Positions 25,701-33,539 of a DNA stretch of 64,000 nucleotides are shown one piece after another. How positions within the stretch are numbered: the first letter of the stretch is position 1; the number at the start of each line of letters is the position of its first letter. The notes below the pieces were generated by a model that did no database searches, had not been told where the DNA came from, and worked only from the letters and a program-made list of their open reading frames with translations. The translations under genes were made by a program, and so were the position numbers. This DNA comes from Acholoe squamosa (lineage: Eukaryota; Annelida; Polychaeta; Phyllodocida; Polynoidae), in NCBI GenBank assembly GCA_949317995.1, contig OX439036.1, positions 21,054,854-21,118,853 of the forward strand, written 5' to 3'.

Positions 25701-28700
25701 CCCTAAGTATTTATAAGAATTTACACACAATAGCGCTGTTCCATTTATTTCTATGTTAGGTCTACGTAAATTTTTGAGAGTTTGGGCTGAGGAAAAGGTC
25801 ATAATTTTAGTTTTACCCTCATTGATAGTTAATTTGTTTTTATTCGCCCAAGTTATGAATTTGTTTAATGCATGTTGTAGAGTTGCCTCTAATATATCAA
25901 TACTGGGTCCAGACACATATAGTACACTATCATCAGCATATAACATTGTTTTATGTATATCATCCTGTTGTATGCAGTCATTAATATATAGTAAGAAAAA
26001 TAAGGGACCCAAAATTGATCCTTGGGGCACTCCACAGGTCAGGGGTAATTCTGCTGACTTAATATTATTAGCCATGGTGCATTGTTTCCTATTCGTTAAG
26101 TAATTTCTAATTAATTCCAAGTTTTTTCTCCTTATACCATAGCGTTCTAGTTTTTCTAGTAATATCAAATAATTAACCAAGTCAAAAGCCTTTTTGATAT
26201 CAATAAATGCAGCTAAGGTAATATATCCTATATTTCTATTTCTTAATACATCATTTACAAAGAAACTTATGGAGTCAGTAGTAGATTTGTCTTTCTGGTA
26301 TCCTCCTTGGCATTCAGTTAATATTGAGTTAGTAGTTAGGTGCTGGGAGATTGCATTGTGTATTAACCTCTCAAAAATTTTTCCCGGTACAGGAAGAACA
26401 CTGATTGGACGATAGTTAGATACATTGGTATTGTCTCCGCCCTTTGGTAGGGGGGTGACTACAGCTATTTTCCAACTGTTAGGAATTTTACTAGTTTCGA
26501 TACATAACTTGATTATTTTTTCAAATTTCTCAATCATACACAGAGCTGTTTCTTTAAATATATTTGTAGGTATATAATTAAGACAAGAAGATTTCGATGT
26601 ATCGATATCTTTTAAACACTTAGTAATTTCATCTCTGGATACTACAAGGTCAGGCATATCAGTTATACATGTTGTACCATCAAATGACCATGGGTCCGTA
26701 TGTTTACTAGCTAGATTCGGTCCTATATTGACAAAAAATTCATTAATAAATGAGGCAGTATCAGGTATTTCTACTGTGTTCTTATTTTCATTTATCAAAT
26801 TTATTATACTATTATTCGAATGCTTAGATGGAATGACTTTCTTTAAGCTTCGCCAAAATGCTTTGGTTTCTTTGATATTTTCATCACATTCTCTTTTAAA
26901 GAAATTTTGCATTGCAGTCTCTTTCTCCATGTTGACTTGGTTTCTAATGGTTCTAGCTCTGTGCCAATCCAGTACAGACCCAGATTTTCTAGCTGTTGTT
27001 AGCATTTCATTTTTATCATTAATCCGTTCTAATAAATAATTTGTCATCCAAGGCGAGCTTTTGTCTTTGATTTTAAATTCTCTGATGGGGCACATATCTT
27101 CTAAAGTATCGTATAGATTTTTTTCAAAAATATTCCAACAGGCTTCAGAAGTTTGTGAATTATCAAAGTCAGTCCAGTCTAAGTTCTTAATTTTATCAAG
27201 AAAAGCTATACTGTTATAATTTTTATAGGACCTTCCAGTAAAGTATCTATGACCAGATTTAATTGTGGCACTTTTCCGTATAATATAAATAGGGAGATGG
27301 TCACTTAAATGAATATTTAGTGGACCATAAGATAAGACATTATTACAGTTTGTAAAAATTAAATCTATACACGTATTATAGCCTGCTGTAGTAGTAACAC
27401 AATTTATAAGTTGCGTAAGGTTGAAATTTTCCATCATTTCATATAGCATGGTTTTGTCGTTATCTTCTGTAAGTATATCGACATTGAAATCACCTATACA
27501 AATAATATCAAATTCATCCAAATTTTCAATCTGAAGCAAGGTTGCAAGCATTGTATCACAAAAAGCAGTTAGATTTCCATTTGGTGGTCTGTATACATTA
27601 CAAATTAGAGTTTTCTTTGCCATGCCTTTTTGTATAAGAAGCCATTGAGTTTCGATATTAGGGTTTCCTCTGTTAAGGTGCTGGTATGCGGTGGCAGAAC
27701 ATGTAACAGTATCGAGTATATTCGCAATCAGACCTCCTCCTCTAAATTCACTTATTCTATCATGTCTATATATTATGGACATTTGTACCAATACACAAAT
27801 AGCAGTAGGGTTCAGTGCCATAATAGGGGGATATAAATGCATCGGTTTAAGAATTCCACCCTATAGGACTATACTGTATACTTAATTTTAAATCAGATAT
27901 CAGGTTTACATACTCTCTTTAGGTGGTAGATGTGGAGGGCTAGTACTATCGTCTTCATAGAAACTCGGTGCTTGTTGCCCTGTACTCTTCCTTCTGATTA
28001 GCAGTGCTAGAAATAGGAATCTCAAAATAAAGAGCAATAGCAATCTGTTTCCAAGCATAAAGTGCGCAATGTCCACTAGGAAATTCTGTGCATATACCTA
28101 TGTATCTTCTAAATAAATGTGTAGGGGCCGGTATCGTCGTATATATATTAGTGCCGTTCATCCGAGAGACGTGTTCGTGTGGTGCCTGTTCCTTCTATGC
28201 CAGCTAGGTGTCGCTTTGTGATACCCCGTTGGTACAAGAGGGGGCGGCACCATGCCTCGCGTCCAGCTCCTACTAAGGAGCCGGACGAGCGGCAGAAGGT
28301 GACTGGACCTAGTCCAGTCCAGACGCGCAGTTTAACCTGTAGACTAGAGTGCAATAAAGTCCTACCCGAGAGGTAGGGGTTTCTGGGGCTTTGCCCAACC
28401 CGAACTACTCGTGTTGTGTTGGTATTTCTAGTGGTAAGCGAGCCAAAGAGCCACCCAACATATAAGGCAATACGAACCATTACAAATGTAATATGCGAGG
28501 TCATATGAGACCCTATAGATATGATTATTAGTCCTGGATAAAGTCATATGAAATTGCAGATTGATCTATATCCTACTCGGCTCACCTTCATTGCTAAAGG
28601 GGGCTACTCTCCTCTTCTCAAAGTAATGACTGACAGGGGTTGATGACGTAGGTACGTCATAGACGCTGCCATTGTCTGGTAGCGTCTCCTCTGACTGACT

Positions 28701-31265
28701 GTGGACGCTGGGGACAGAGTGTTTCCGGAGTGTGGTAGGGGAATGACGTGGTGCAAGAGTGGGCTGCCGATGATCTGCAATTGGAATTGGTATAAACTCT
28801 CTATATAAAGAGGCATACATGGTTGCCATGAAGCTTGTTAACTCTTAGGTCAATCAGCTGATTGCTCATGACTAAGTCAAGTATCAGTTTGATGTTGTTA
28901 TCCGTATGAGGCAAACAAAAAAATTATTCATAATGAGAATATGTTGTTTTTGGGTTTATTTGTTTTGGTTTTTTTTTTTGTTTTTTTTTTACAAATCTTT
29001 GAAGCTTTTTAGGCTGTTACACTGACTCTCAACGATCGAATCACCATGATAACTTAAATAGAAAAGGAAATCACCTAAGCAACTGTGCATGTCCCAATGG
29101 TTCGACCTCAGGTTGGGGTTGGACTTTTCTATTAGGAACCCGATATTTTTCTAGCTGTTATGAAAATAAGAATAGCTTACCTGGTAGCAGGCATGTAGCT
29201 TGAGAGATAACAGCCACTAATCTCCTTCTGAACTCATCTGGGGGCATTACAGTAAAATCCAACTCAATCTTCACATCCTCCAATGCCTCAGGAATCTGTA
29301 ATTATTTAGATTGTTTTTTTTTTTGTTTTTTTTTTCAGCCTAAATTCTTCAGGACGCCTACTAGTTATTACCGGTGCCTTATGCATGAAGATGGCCCCGT
29401 TGTGCCTTTATCGAATTAAGCTGAAGTCAGGGTGGGCCTTATAGGGGGGATTTTTGACAAAAAGAAAAATAGAACTAAACTCTCAAGAATAAAGGCCCAG
29501 ATGCACCTTATAGGATCTCCTTGTACTCAAGGTGCGCCTTATAAGCAAGGTGCGCCTTGTAGCTGATGTATTTCCTTACATGTATCTCTTTTTAATTGGT
29601 GCATGTGTTGGACTACAAATTCAACCATGTAGCTGAACATGGTCATGATCTATGAAATACTAGTGTACTATTTTAGTGTTTTTTTTTCCAAAGTTTAGAA
29701 ATTTAAAAATAAGAAGAAAATCTATCGAATAAATGCCTGAAGATTATATAAACACATAATGCAGTGCTTAAATGTATTTCAATAAAGAAGACATAAAGAG
29801 CCCCACTTGGCAAAAAACGTTTTTCAATGTTTACAAACATTTCTATCTGGTTTGGATAAAGAACGGTTTAAAAATCGTTATTTTAACGTTGAAAAATCGT
29901 TTTAAAAATATTTTTTTCAACCAAATAAAAACGTTTGCATTTTCAACCAATTTTCAACCAAATAAAAAGTTTTATGTCTACGTTCTTTTACGTTAAAAGG
30001 GCAACGTTTTTAACCTGAAATCAAACGTTTTTATAAGAACGTAAAAAAAATTTATTTTTTGTGAACATGTTTTGACGCTGTTTTTTACTTTGAAACAAAA
30101 AAACGTTTTTTTCTGCACAGTGGGAGAGTACAAATTCAAGAGAGTATTAATTCTACCTACCACACAATCATCTATCTTTATAGGTAGGAACCGGCGTGCG
30201 CCTGAGGCATAAATAGACTGATGGTATAAAAAGTTGGTATATCCTTTGCTCACAGATGTATGACTGAAGACCAGAAAAGTCCAATAGCTCTCCTTCATGG
30301 CTCTTCTTATACACTGGTCATAGTAGAAGCCAGGGAGAAAGTCTTTGACCTCATAGCAGCATTTGTAATTTCCAGAGTATTCACTGTCCAAGTGACAAAT
30401 TATGTGTCTGAAGACAAAGTCATGGTCCTCCAGGTCATAGAATATGTAGACATCATAGTCAAAATTATGGCTTCTCACTGAACCGGCTACAATGATGAGA
30501 AATAATGTTACTTGAAATTTTGTTCATTATGGTTTCTGGAAAATATTGTGTAACCCTCTCCTCATACCCTTTTAAGGGCCGCCAGTGCATTAATGCATCA
30601 TGCCCATTGTCGTCATGCTCATGGAAGCTCTGGCAAGTAACTCGCCAGGGCTACATTCAAGCATCATGCCTACCCCATGGGGTTTATATACACCCGGAGA
30701 GTCAGCATGAAGCCCCAATGAAGACTTAGTGCTGGGGAGCAGTCTCGCCAGCACTTCATTGGTGCATCATGGCGATCAATGAGCATGTTGCACTCCTGCA
30801 TCAGTAACCCTTAAAGGGACGCTTTTTGCTCAATTGAATTATTGAGTTTTATTATCTTTGCCCTTACATGTACTCAGTTGAAGCTCCCTCTTTTCTGCAT
30901 TGCTCTCATAATTTGTTTAACTCATATAAGCACTTTACTGTTTCTTTTACATGTTCAAACTAAATATGAATGGAAAATACATGCGACTGCATTATCCATA
31001 TTAATTATTTCAACCATTATCTGTCATATATATCATTCCCATTCTTGTATAGAATATCTACCTAAATAATAGCATCAGTATAGCAAACTTTTCATGTTGT
31101 TCGGTGTTTTTGGGGGTTTTTTTTTTGTCTTTTTTTTGTCTGTTATTTTTTTGTGTGGTTTTCTTTTTTTAAATTATCCCACTTACCTCCCGAGGCACTC
31201 TTTGCAAACCGGTAGACCTTGGTGCCTACACTGCTCACCTCCGAGTGGCTACTCATAGAAGCCAT
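1272..31265 (-). CDS. TIR / helical-repeat / tandem pseudokinase gene (14 exons assembled, 3' end not found)
   Basis: Exons (minus strand, 5' to 3'): 31265-31187, 30486-30161, 29295-29181, 28774-28586, 24010-23265, 22331-22178, 21998-21742, 21269-20490, 20168-19985, 19705-19653, 19416-19327, 3519-3442, 1775-1641, 1432-1272. All have AG acceptors and GT donors, and every junction keeps phase, giving 1115 codons plus two bases. Order: short Ser-rich N-terminus, TIR (about 36-165), linker (174-236), helical region (237-640), first pseudokinase (about 650-935), linker, second pseudokinase (from about 1000). No signal peptide or membrane span is seen, so it is probably cytosolic. The combination suggests a TIR-dependent scaffold in innate immune signalling; that is inference. 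The join across the 15.8-kb intron 11 (19326 to 3520) is the least certain step: exons 12-14 could belong to a separate downstream gene. The last exon was not found; the window end or the minisatellite may hide it. Confidence 0.72.
2162..2580. mobile_element. C/G-rich inverted-repeat element with telomere-like core
   Basis: The left arm (about 2162-2250) is homopolymeric C blocks spaced by GGAAGTCTCCC and GGAATTC. The right arm (about 2514-2580) is the reverse: G blocks spaced by GGAATTCCAGG and GAGATTTCC, ending ACTTCCTG. The outer ends CTGGAAGT and ACTTCCTG are near-inverse. A CCCTAA array occupies the loop. This could be a MITE that captured an interstitial telomeric repeat, or a simple hairpin. 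Confidence 0.55.
2301..2432 (+). repeat. Interstitial telomere-like (CCCTAA)n array
   Basis: About twenty copies of CCCTAA with variants CCCTAG, CCCTAT and ACTCTA run across this stretch. It is the animal telomere motif TTAGGG on the minus strand. Divergence between copies and the C/G-rich arms on both sides argue for an old interstitial array, not a chromosome end. Confidence 0.85.
3709..3866. repeat. Cluster of TTCACGTGA palindromes
   Basis: Six CACGTG cores, mostly within TTCACGTGA, occur in about 160 bp together with GAATTCAC and CACGGGA variants. CACGTG is the E-box bound by MYC/USF/CLOCK-type factors. The degenerate tandem layout makes a decayed satellite as likely as a regulatory module. 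Related TTCACGGGA words recur near 17710-17790. Confidence 0.45.
4503..4575 (+). repeat. tRNA-derived SINE head
   Basis: GTGGCCTAACTAGTTAGTGTG resembles a polymerase III box A, and GGTTGAGAGTTCACCTC resembles a decayed box B about 30 bp later, as in tRNA-derived SINEs. The acceptor-stem pairing of a functional tRNA is not evident, so I call a SINE relic and not a tRNA gene. Confidence 0.45.
7246..7312 (-). repeat. tRNA-derived SINE head (minus strand)
   Basis: On the minus strand TAGTCCAAGTGGTAACAC matches box A and GATCTTGGGTTCTATTTTA matches box B with tRNA-like spacing. It lacks a clean cloverleaf, so a SINE-derived relic is likelier than a tRNA gene. Confidence 0.45.
7729..8405. mobile_element. 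Palindromic element with TGCATTAATGCATCATG ends, TTGA flanks
   Basis: The sequence between TTGA (7725-7728) and TTGA (8406-8409) begins and ends with copies of ATGCATTAATGCATCA in inverse orientation. The outer words CCCTTGAAGG occur at both ends. Two sister copies (16114-16310, 30576-30810) are flanked by TTAA. A TTAA target is typical of piggyBac-type elements. No transposase is present, so it is non-autonomous. Confidence 0.55.
9358..10577. repeat. 22-bp minisatellite, left block
   Basis: About 55 copies of a 22-bp unit of the type GTGGACACAGAGGGAGG followed by TGGGT. Because 22 is not a multiple of three, every frame cycles through the same His/Pro/Ser/Thr/Leu-rich peptide, producing open frames of over 400 codons on the minus strand. 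I treat these as artefacts of the repeat. The array resumes in the same orientation at 14166, so it was one array before the 10578-14165 element inserted. Confidence 0.9.
11400..12190. repeat. Degenerate GGTCAAA tandem repeat, left block of foldback element
   Basis: Dozens of words of the type AGGTCAAATTAGGTCAAAATA at 10-22 bp spacing. The reverse complement TTTGACCTAATTTGACC fills 12661-13540, so the two blocks can pair as the inner stem of the foldback element. AGGTCA is also the nuclear-receptor half-site, but the density and decay fit satellite DNA. Confidence 0.8.
12191..12660. mobile_element. MITE nested at the centre of the foldback element
   Basis: Ends TATGTGACCCATCCTAACAA and its inverse around 12640-12660 form about 40-bp imperfect terminal repeats that include GAAGTCGCACAT / ATGTGCGACTTC. 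A diverged copy of its right half lies at about 50040-50240 (shared words GCAAGTGTTATA, CTTGATGAGCTGTAAATG, GGATGGGTCAC), showing a dispersed family. It sits exactly at the fold axis of the larger element. Confidence 0.7.
12661..13540. repeat. Degenerate TTTGACC tandem repeat, right block of foldback element
   Basis: This is the inverse partner of the 11400-12190 block, with words like TTTGACCAATTTGACCTA repeated dozens of times, and longer-period repeats of roughly 100 bp visible (for example around TATTTTCACCATATTTGACC). Confidence 0.8.
14166..14420. repeat. 22-bp minisatellite, right block
   Basis: About ten more copies of the unit seen at 9358-10577, same orientation, decaying after about 14420 into GTGGACATAGA variants up to about 14540. 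Confidence 0.88.
16114..16310. mobile_element. TTAA-flanked palindromic element, second copy
   Basis: Bounded by TTAA at 16110-16113 and 16311-16314. The interior has CTGATGCAGTAGTGTAACATG at left and TGCATTAATGCATTAGGGTTA at right, matching the 7729-8405 and 30576-30810 copies. The words CAATGAAGTGCTGG / CCAGCACTTCATTGG are shared with the third copy. Confidence 0.6.
16398..16523 (+). mobile_element. SINE-like repeat (GAGTGAGTAATAAATGTTTAACG family), copy 1
   Basis: Matches the element at 43488-43664 over GAGTGAGTAATAAATGTTTA, ACGCCATTTCGACA, AGGTCATA, CATGGC, GTCAGTGCCC and CATATGTGCACCACACACAT. The 43-kb copy has a 16-bp target duplication, which identifies the family as a retroposon. Confidence 0.65.
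16605..16862. repeat. CT-rich low-complexity tract
   Basis: Polypyrimidine sequence, mainly CTCTCT and TCCCTCTC, preceded by a T run and a G run. Long Ser/Leu or Arg/Glu frames here are composition artefacts. Confidence 0.9.
16931..17634. mobile_element. Inverted-repeat element with internal 20-bp tandem repeats
   Basis: Ends ACGGAGCCCCTA and TAGGGGCTCCGT are exact inverses, continuing through GGACATACCA.AAATAATTTTT. Flanks TTTATGGT and ATTATGGT match at 7 of 8 bases, giving a probable 8-bp duplication. Inside, a 20-bp unit (ATTCTTGCGGAAACTGAACA and variants) repeats about 15 times in one orientation, then in the inverse, so the whole element can fold back. Confidence 0.72.
18943..19198. mobile_element. 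Palindromic MITE, ends GGCCRTTTCACYGCGTTTAA
   Basis: The left end GGCCGTTTCACTGCGTTTAA and the inverse of the right end (ending CGCGGTGAAATGGCC at 19198) match closely and continue through AAACGCGGACGTC. The centre has CCCCCACCCCCCTCC / GGAGGGGGGTAGGGGC pairing. It lies just downstream of exon 11 of the TIR gene. No target duplication is recognised. Confidence 0.65.
19327..19705 (-). CDS. Exons 10-11: inter-kinase linker
   Basis: Exon 10 (19705-19653, 17 codons plus two bases) and exon 11 (19416-19327, 30 codons) encode a charged, Lys/Pro-rich stretch (for example MRYPNHPREPMER, then FQEKHLVKAPKEKAFSS). Both are short but have good splice sites and fit phase. No domain is recognised. Exon 11 ends in phase 0 with GTAATG, matching the phase-0 exon at 3519. 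Confidence 0.55.
19985..21269 (-). CDS. Exons 8-9: tyrosine-kinase-like domain with degenerate active site
   Basis: Exons 21269-20490 and 20168-19985 cover about residues 623-943. Kinase landmarks are visible: beta-3 lysine in PVVVKIPR (Lys675), alpha-C glutamate in QNEINIIGRLSH (Glu701), hinge FEQLNGGNLQSYL, catalytic loop HRDICAYNILL (His781, Arg782, Asp783, Asn788; the HRDxxAxN form of tyrosine kinases), APE-like WSDPESLLKGVWS, then TDMWMFWCLVFEVFTYG and a C-lobe end with NLEQRKTITKFLASL. Two key elements are lost: the metal-binding DFG is SGF (805-807), and no GxGxxG loop precedes Lys675. I infer a pseudokinase or a nucleotide-binding scaffold. Confidence 0.82.
21742..24010 (-). CDS. Exons 5-7: long helical, ARM/HEAT-like region
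   Basis: Exons 24010-23265, 22331-22178 and 21998-21742 encode residues 237-622, almost entirely predicted-helical by eye. Leu-rich amphipathic segments recur, for example CLVRLTCCPSPVVKRRALCL, HVLLRHLPVLLKPY and VRVQVCYGVLLNVAQML. The spacing and the VRxxxCxxLxN pattern resemble armadillo/HEAT repeats, but I cannot assign repeat borders. Helical repeats joined to a TIR domain also occur in SARM1, although there the TIR is C-terminal and SAM domains intervene. Likely role: autoinhibition or multimerisation (inference). Confidence 0.7.
24011..28585 (-). other. Intron 4 of TIR/pseudokinase gene, carrying a LINE
   Basis: Apart from the LINE (about 24785-27842 or further), the intron holds a GC-rich stretch at about 28140-28500 on the same strand, possibly a LINE 5' leader, and unremarkable sequence at 24011-24780. 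No other exon is supported. Confidence 0.5.
25131..27842 (-). mobile_element. Non-LTR retrotransposon (LINE): endonuclease and reverse transcriptase, 5'-truncated
   Basis: An uninterrupted frame of about 900 codons. The apurinic-endonuclease part shows RHDR.SEFRGGGL, VYRPPNG, ICIGDFNVDIL and LSDHLPIYI. The reverse transcriptase shows TPLPKGGDNTNVSNYRPIS, AAFIDIKKAFD, GVPQGSILGPLFFLLYINDC and catalytic YADD (about 635-638). The N-terminal part of the endonuclease is missing, so the copy is 5'-truncated or rearranged near 27775. AATAAA (24806-24811) and a short A tract (24785-24791, minus strand) mark the 3' end. The lack of frameshifts suggests a fairly recent insertion. It lies in intron 4 of the TIR gene in the same orientation. 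The clade (Jockey/CR1-like group) is not resolved. Confidence 0.92.
28586..28774 (-). CDS. Exon 4: Ser/Thr/Pro linker with YDVP motif
   Basis: Residues 174-236 are low-complexity, rich in Pro, Ser, Thr and His, and likely disordered. They contain GSVYDVPTSSTP, whose YDVP (Tyr212) matches the YDxP consensus bound by Crk-family SH2 domains when phosphorylated. The acceptor is ATTGCAG at 28775 with a weak pyrimidine tract. An earlier acceptor near 28830 gives a different, less protein-like frame, so the 28774 start is preferred on phase. The donor is AAG/GTGAGC. Confidence 0.6.
29181..30486 (-). CDS. Exons 2-3: TIR domain
   Basis: Exon 2 (30486-30161) and exon 3 (29295-29181) encode residues 27-173. 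Box 1 is YDVYIFYDLEDHDF (37-50). The BB loop is KDFLPG (74-79), preceded by CCYEV, very close to the RDFIPG/RDVLPG loops of TLRs and MyD88. A third block FLPIKIDDC lies at 126-134, and the domain finishes with IPEALEDVKIELDF. At the alpha-C position where SARM1-type NAD-cleaving TIRs keep a glutamate, the sequence reads GYTNFLYHQ with no acidic residue. I therefore infer a protein-protein adaptor TIR rather than an NADase. The intron between the two exons holds an AACGTT-rich inverted-repeat element (29802-30124). Confidence 0.82.
29802..30124. mobile_element. AACGTTT-rich inverted-repeat element in intron 2
   Basis: The left end CCCACTTGGCAAAAAACGTT and the inverse of the right end (CCCACTGTGCAGAAAAAAAC) match. 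The interior repeats AAAACGTTTTT and CAACCAAATAAAA. Related fragments lie near 1940-1990 and 35308-35528. It ends only about 37 bp from the exon 2 donor. Confidence 0.55.
30576..30810. mobile_element. TTAA-flanked palindromic element, third copy (intron 1)
   Basis: TTAA at 30572-30575 and 30811-30814. It starts GGGCCGCCAGTGCATTAATG and ends CTGCATCAGTAACCC, with CAATGAAG.CTTAGTGCTGG and CCAGCACTTCATTGG forming an inner stem. It lies inside intron 1 of the TIR gene, between exons 1 and 2. It is the best-preserved copy of this family in the window. Confidence 0.65.
31187..31265 (-). CDS. Exon 1 of TIR/pseudokinase gene (start codon)
   Basis: ATG at 31265-31263 begins a 26-codon exon (MASMSSHSEVSSVGTKVYRF then AKSASG) ending in a strong GTAAGT donor at 31186. 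The phase (one base carried over) fits exon 2 exactly. It is the most 5' in-frame ATG found before the TIR domain. A second ATG three codons on is possible. No membrane or signal sequence is present. Confidence 0.62.
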
Positions 31266-33117
31266 ACTGCTGCGAAATCCAGTCTTACCGGGGTAAGGAT
31301 TAATTCAACAATCCATAGTCATACATCACCAAATCAAAGGCTACATTTCCTATGCGTGCAGTCCACTGATCCAGCAAAGAGATGAGTCTATTTTAGATTT
31401 GGGATAGCCCATCCAATGTTTAACTGCTTCATGATTACATTCTCTACTCCCAGGGATCACTTATTCCTCAGGACTGTTTGGTATCGTCCAGATGATTGAT
31501 TAAGGCAGATGATTGATTAAGGCACTTTATCCAAAAAGTCTTTTCTACTGTTTTAGGCCTTCCAACAAAGACCCTCAATAGAACATAATAAGCTGGGTTG
31601 AGCTCACACTCGGTGTTTGCAGTCTCCCTCTCACTGACCCCGTGTGTTTGTGCCTGACGTGGGCAGTAGCGTAGTTACATGTCACAGATGGTGTCCCAAG
31701 ATATAACCGCAGCTTCCTGAAGATAACGTCAGATACTGATTTAGCGCAGACACACACCCAGGAGATTAGTTATTGATATGTTTATTTAGCCTAGTAAGAA
31801 GGTAAACATTGACTTACTTTCCACAAGCATTAATATTGTTTATCTACCTACGTAGGTTTTATCTGTATATCCTGTTCGGAAAGGAATAAGAACGTATTTT
31901 TTAAAGATTATATGGTTGTCTTATTAATATCATACATGTATTTGTTATATTTGACTGGGAAATCCAAACAGGAAAGGGCAAATACATCAGAGATCCTTTA
32001 TTAGTAGGTCTTAACAAAAGAGATGTGAATGTATTATATGTAATTCAATGCACCATTTCCAGTAAAAGAATATATGCATTTTCACGATAATCAATGGAAA
32101 TGGCATCCCTCAGGCATGGAGAATGATATTATTATTATGTATTATTCAATAATCAATGTGCATGTATTAAATTCTTGTTAAGTTTTCCTAGAATTGGTAT
32201 TCTGGCTGGGTAAGTCCCTATACAAGCATCTGTCTAAGTAGAAAATTGGGATGATCATTTATAAGATAACCTTCTGTTGGTTGCCCTTCCTTATCTACAT
32301 CTGCGTCGCAGTCAATATTCTTGAATAGACCGGTGAAGAGCTGATACCTACAATTTCTAAAGGGTTATAACCCATATGCAGTCGGTCTCTTAATCCCAAC
32401 ATTAACAGAACACTCACTGTGAGGGGTCGGCGTTTGAATAGTAATGCTATTTTTGGTAAGTGGTCATCCAGGTTCAAATAGTAGGACTTGTGAGTAGGTT
32501 GCATTAGAGATATAATGTCTCTGGTTGCATGAATCAATAACTCATTTTTTTATTATCATTATAGGACCTAGGAAGAGTTAAGTGATGTCGTATTTTTCTT
32601 ATCAGTGGAGTTTATGTTTTTAGATTCCATAGGCTCTACATAATGATAGAAATGTCTGATTTGCATTTTGAGATGTGATTTCGGAGTAAATTCGAATACA
32701 ATCCCCAAGCAACATGAGGCTGGAGAGGTTATGTTGTTCTCAAAGGGTTAATAGACGAGCTGCAGGTTGTAATTAATTATTTGAAGAGGAGAGGCAACAT
32801 CCTGTGCAGGAGGAGTGGGTACACATATTCACACAGAAGGCGCTTGGTTTGTTGGTACAGGTCACAGGTTAGAGCACCTCATTACACTGCACGACACCCT
32901 GGATGCCATTTCTTAAAGCACCACGACCGCGCGGGCCGGCCCTACGACTGCAAATTCCTTTAGATTTTCGGTTAGACTTGACCGGTGGGCCCAGTCGTAG
33001 TATGTTAAGAAATGGCTTCCTGATAACAATATGATATCTGGCAGCATGTATTCTCACTCGATAGTTTCTTATGGGTAGTATGCAGCGGTTTAGCCTGAGA
33101 TACATACTGATAACTTA

Positions 33118-33395
33118 GGGAGTGGTCATTATTTATCAACAGGGGGGGTGGTGGGTTTGAGGGGGGGCCGTAAAATTTTCAGACCCCTCCCGAGGGGGGG
33201 GCTAAGAAAAACTTGACCCCTCTTGAGGGGGGGGCTAAAAAAATTCACCCTCTTTTTAGCAAAAAAGCCTGCGCACTACTATAGATCAAAGAGGGGCGCG
33301 AAAATTCTCTGGGCCTCTGGCGCAGGGGGGCGCAAAAAAATTTGACTGCCGTCGAGGGGGGGGGGCATAACCCCCCCCTCCTGTTGGCCACACCC
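33118..33395. mobile_element. PIF/Harbinger-like MITE, copy 1
   Basis: Starts GGGAGTGGTCATTATTTATC after TTA (33115-33117) and ends TGTTGGCCACACCC before TTA (33396-33398): a 3-bp TTA duplication. The interior is G-rich blocks (GGTGGGTTTGAGGGG, then AATTTTTTTGACCCC variants). A TWA target and GGG-starting terminal repeats are typical of PIF/Harbinger. No transposase is encoded. Confidence 0.68.
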
Positions 33396-33539
33396 TTAGT
33401 CCTGTATAAAGGTCATCACTATTAATGAGGAAATTTGAGCATCGTCCAAGTAATGTCCTAAAAGTCGTGATCAATGACAATGTGGTAATTATGGAAAATC
33501 AATAGGTTATAATAAAATAACCCTTATGTCACCCCCCTT

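Noticed and set aside
25753..27885. Several plus-strand frames opposite the LINE
   Set aside because: Shadows of the minus-strand LINE reading frame without any recognisable domain.
28148..28504. 118-codon minus-strand frame in intron 4
   Set aside because: No domain, no splice fit to the flanking exons; more likely part of a LINE leader.
28604..28829. Longer version of exon 4 starting near 28829
   Set aside because: An in-frame upstream ATG exists, but phase from exon 3 and the better protein-like frame favour the acceptor at 28775.
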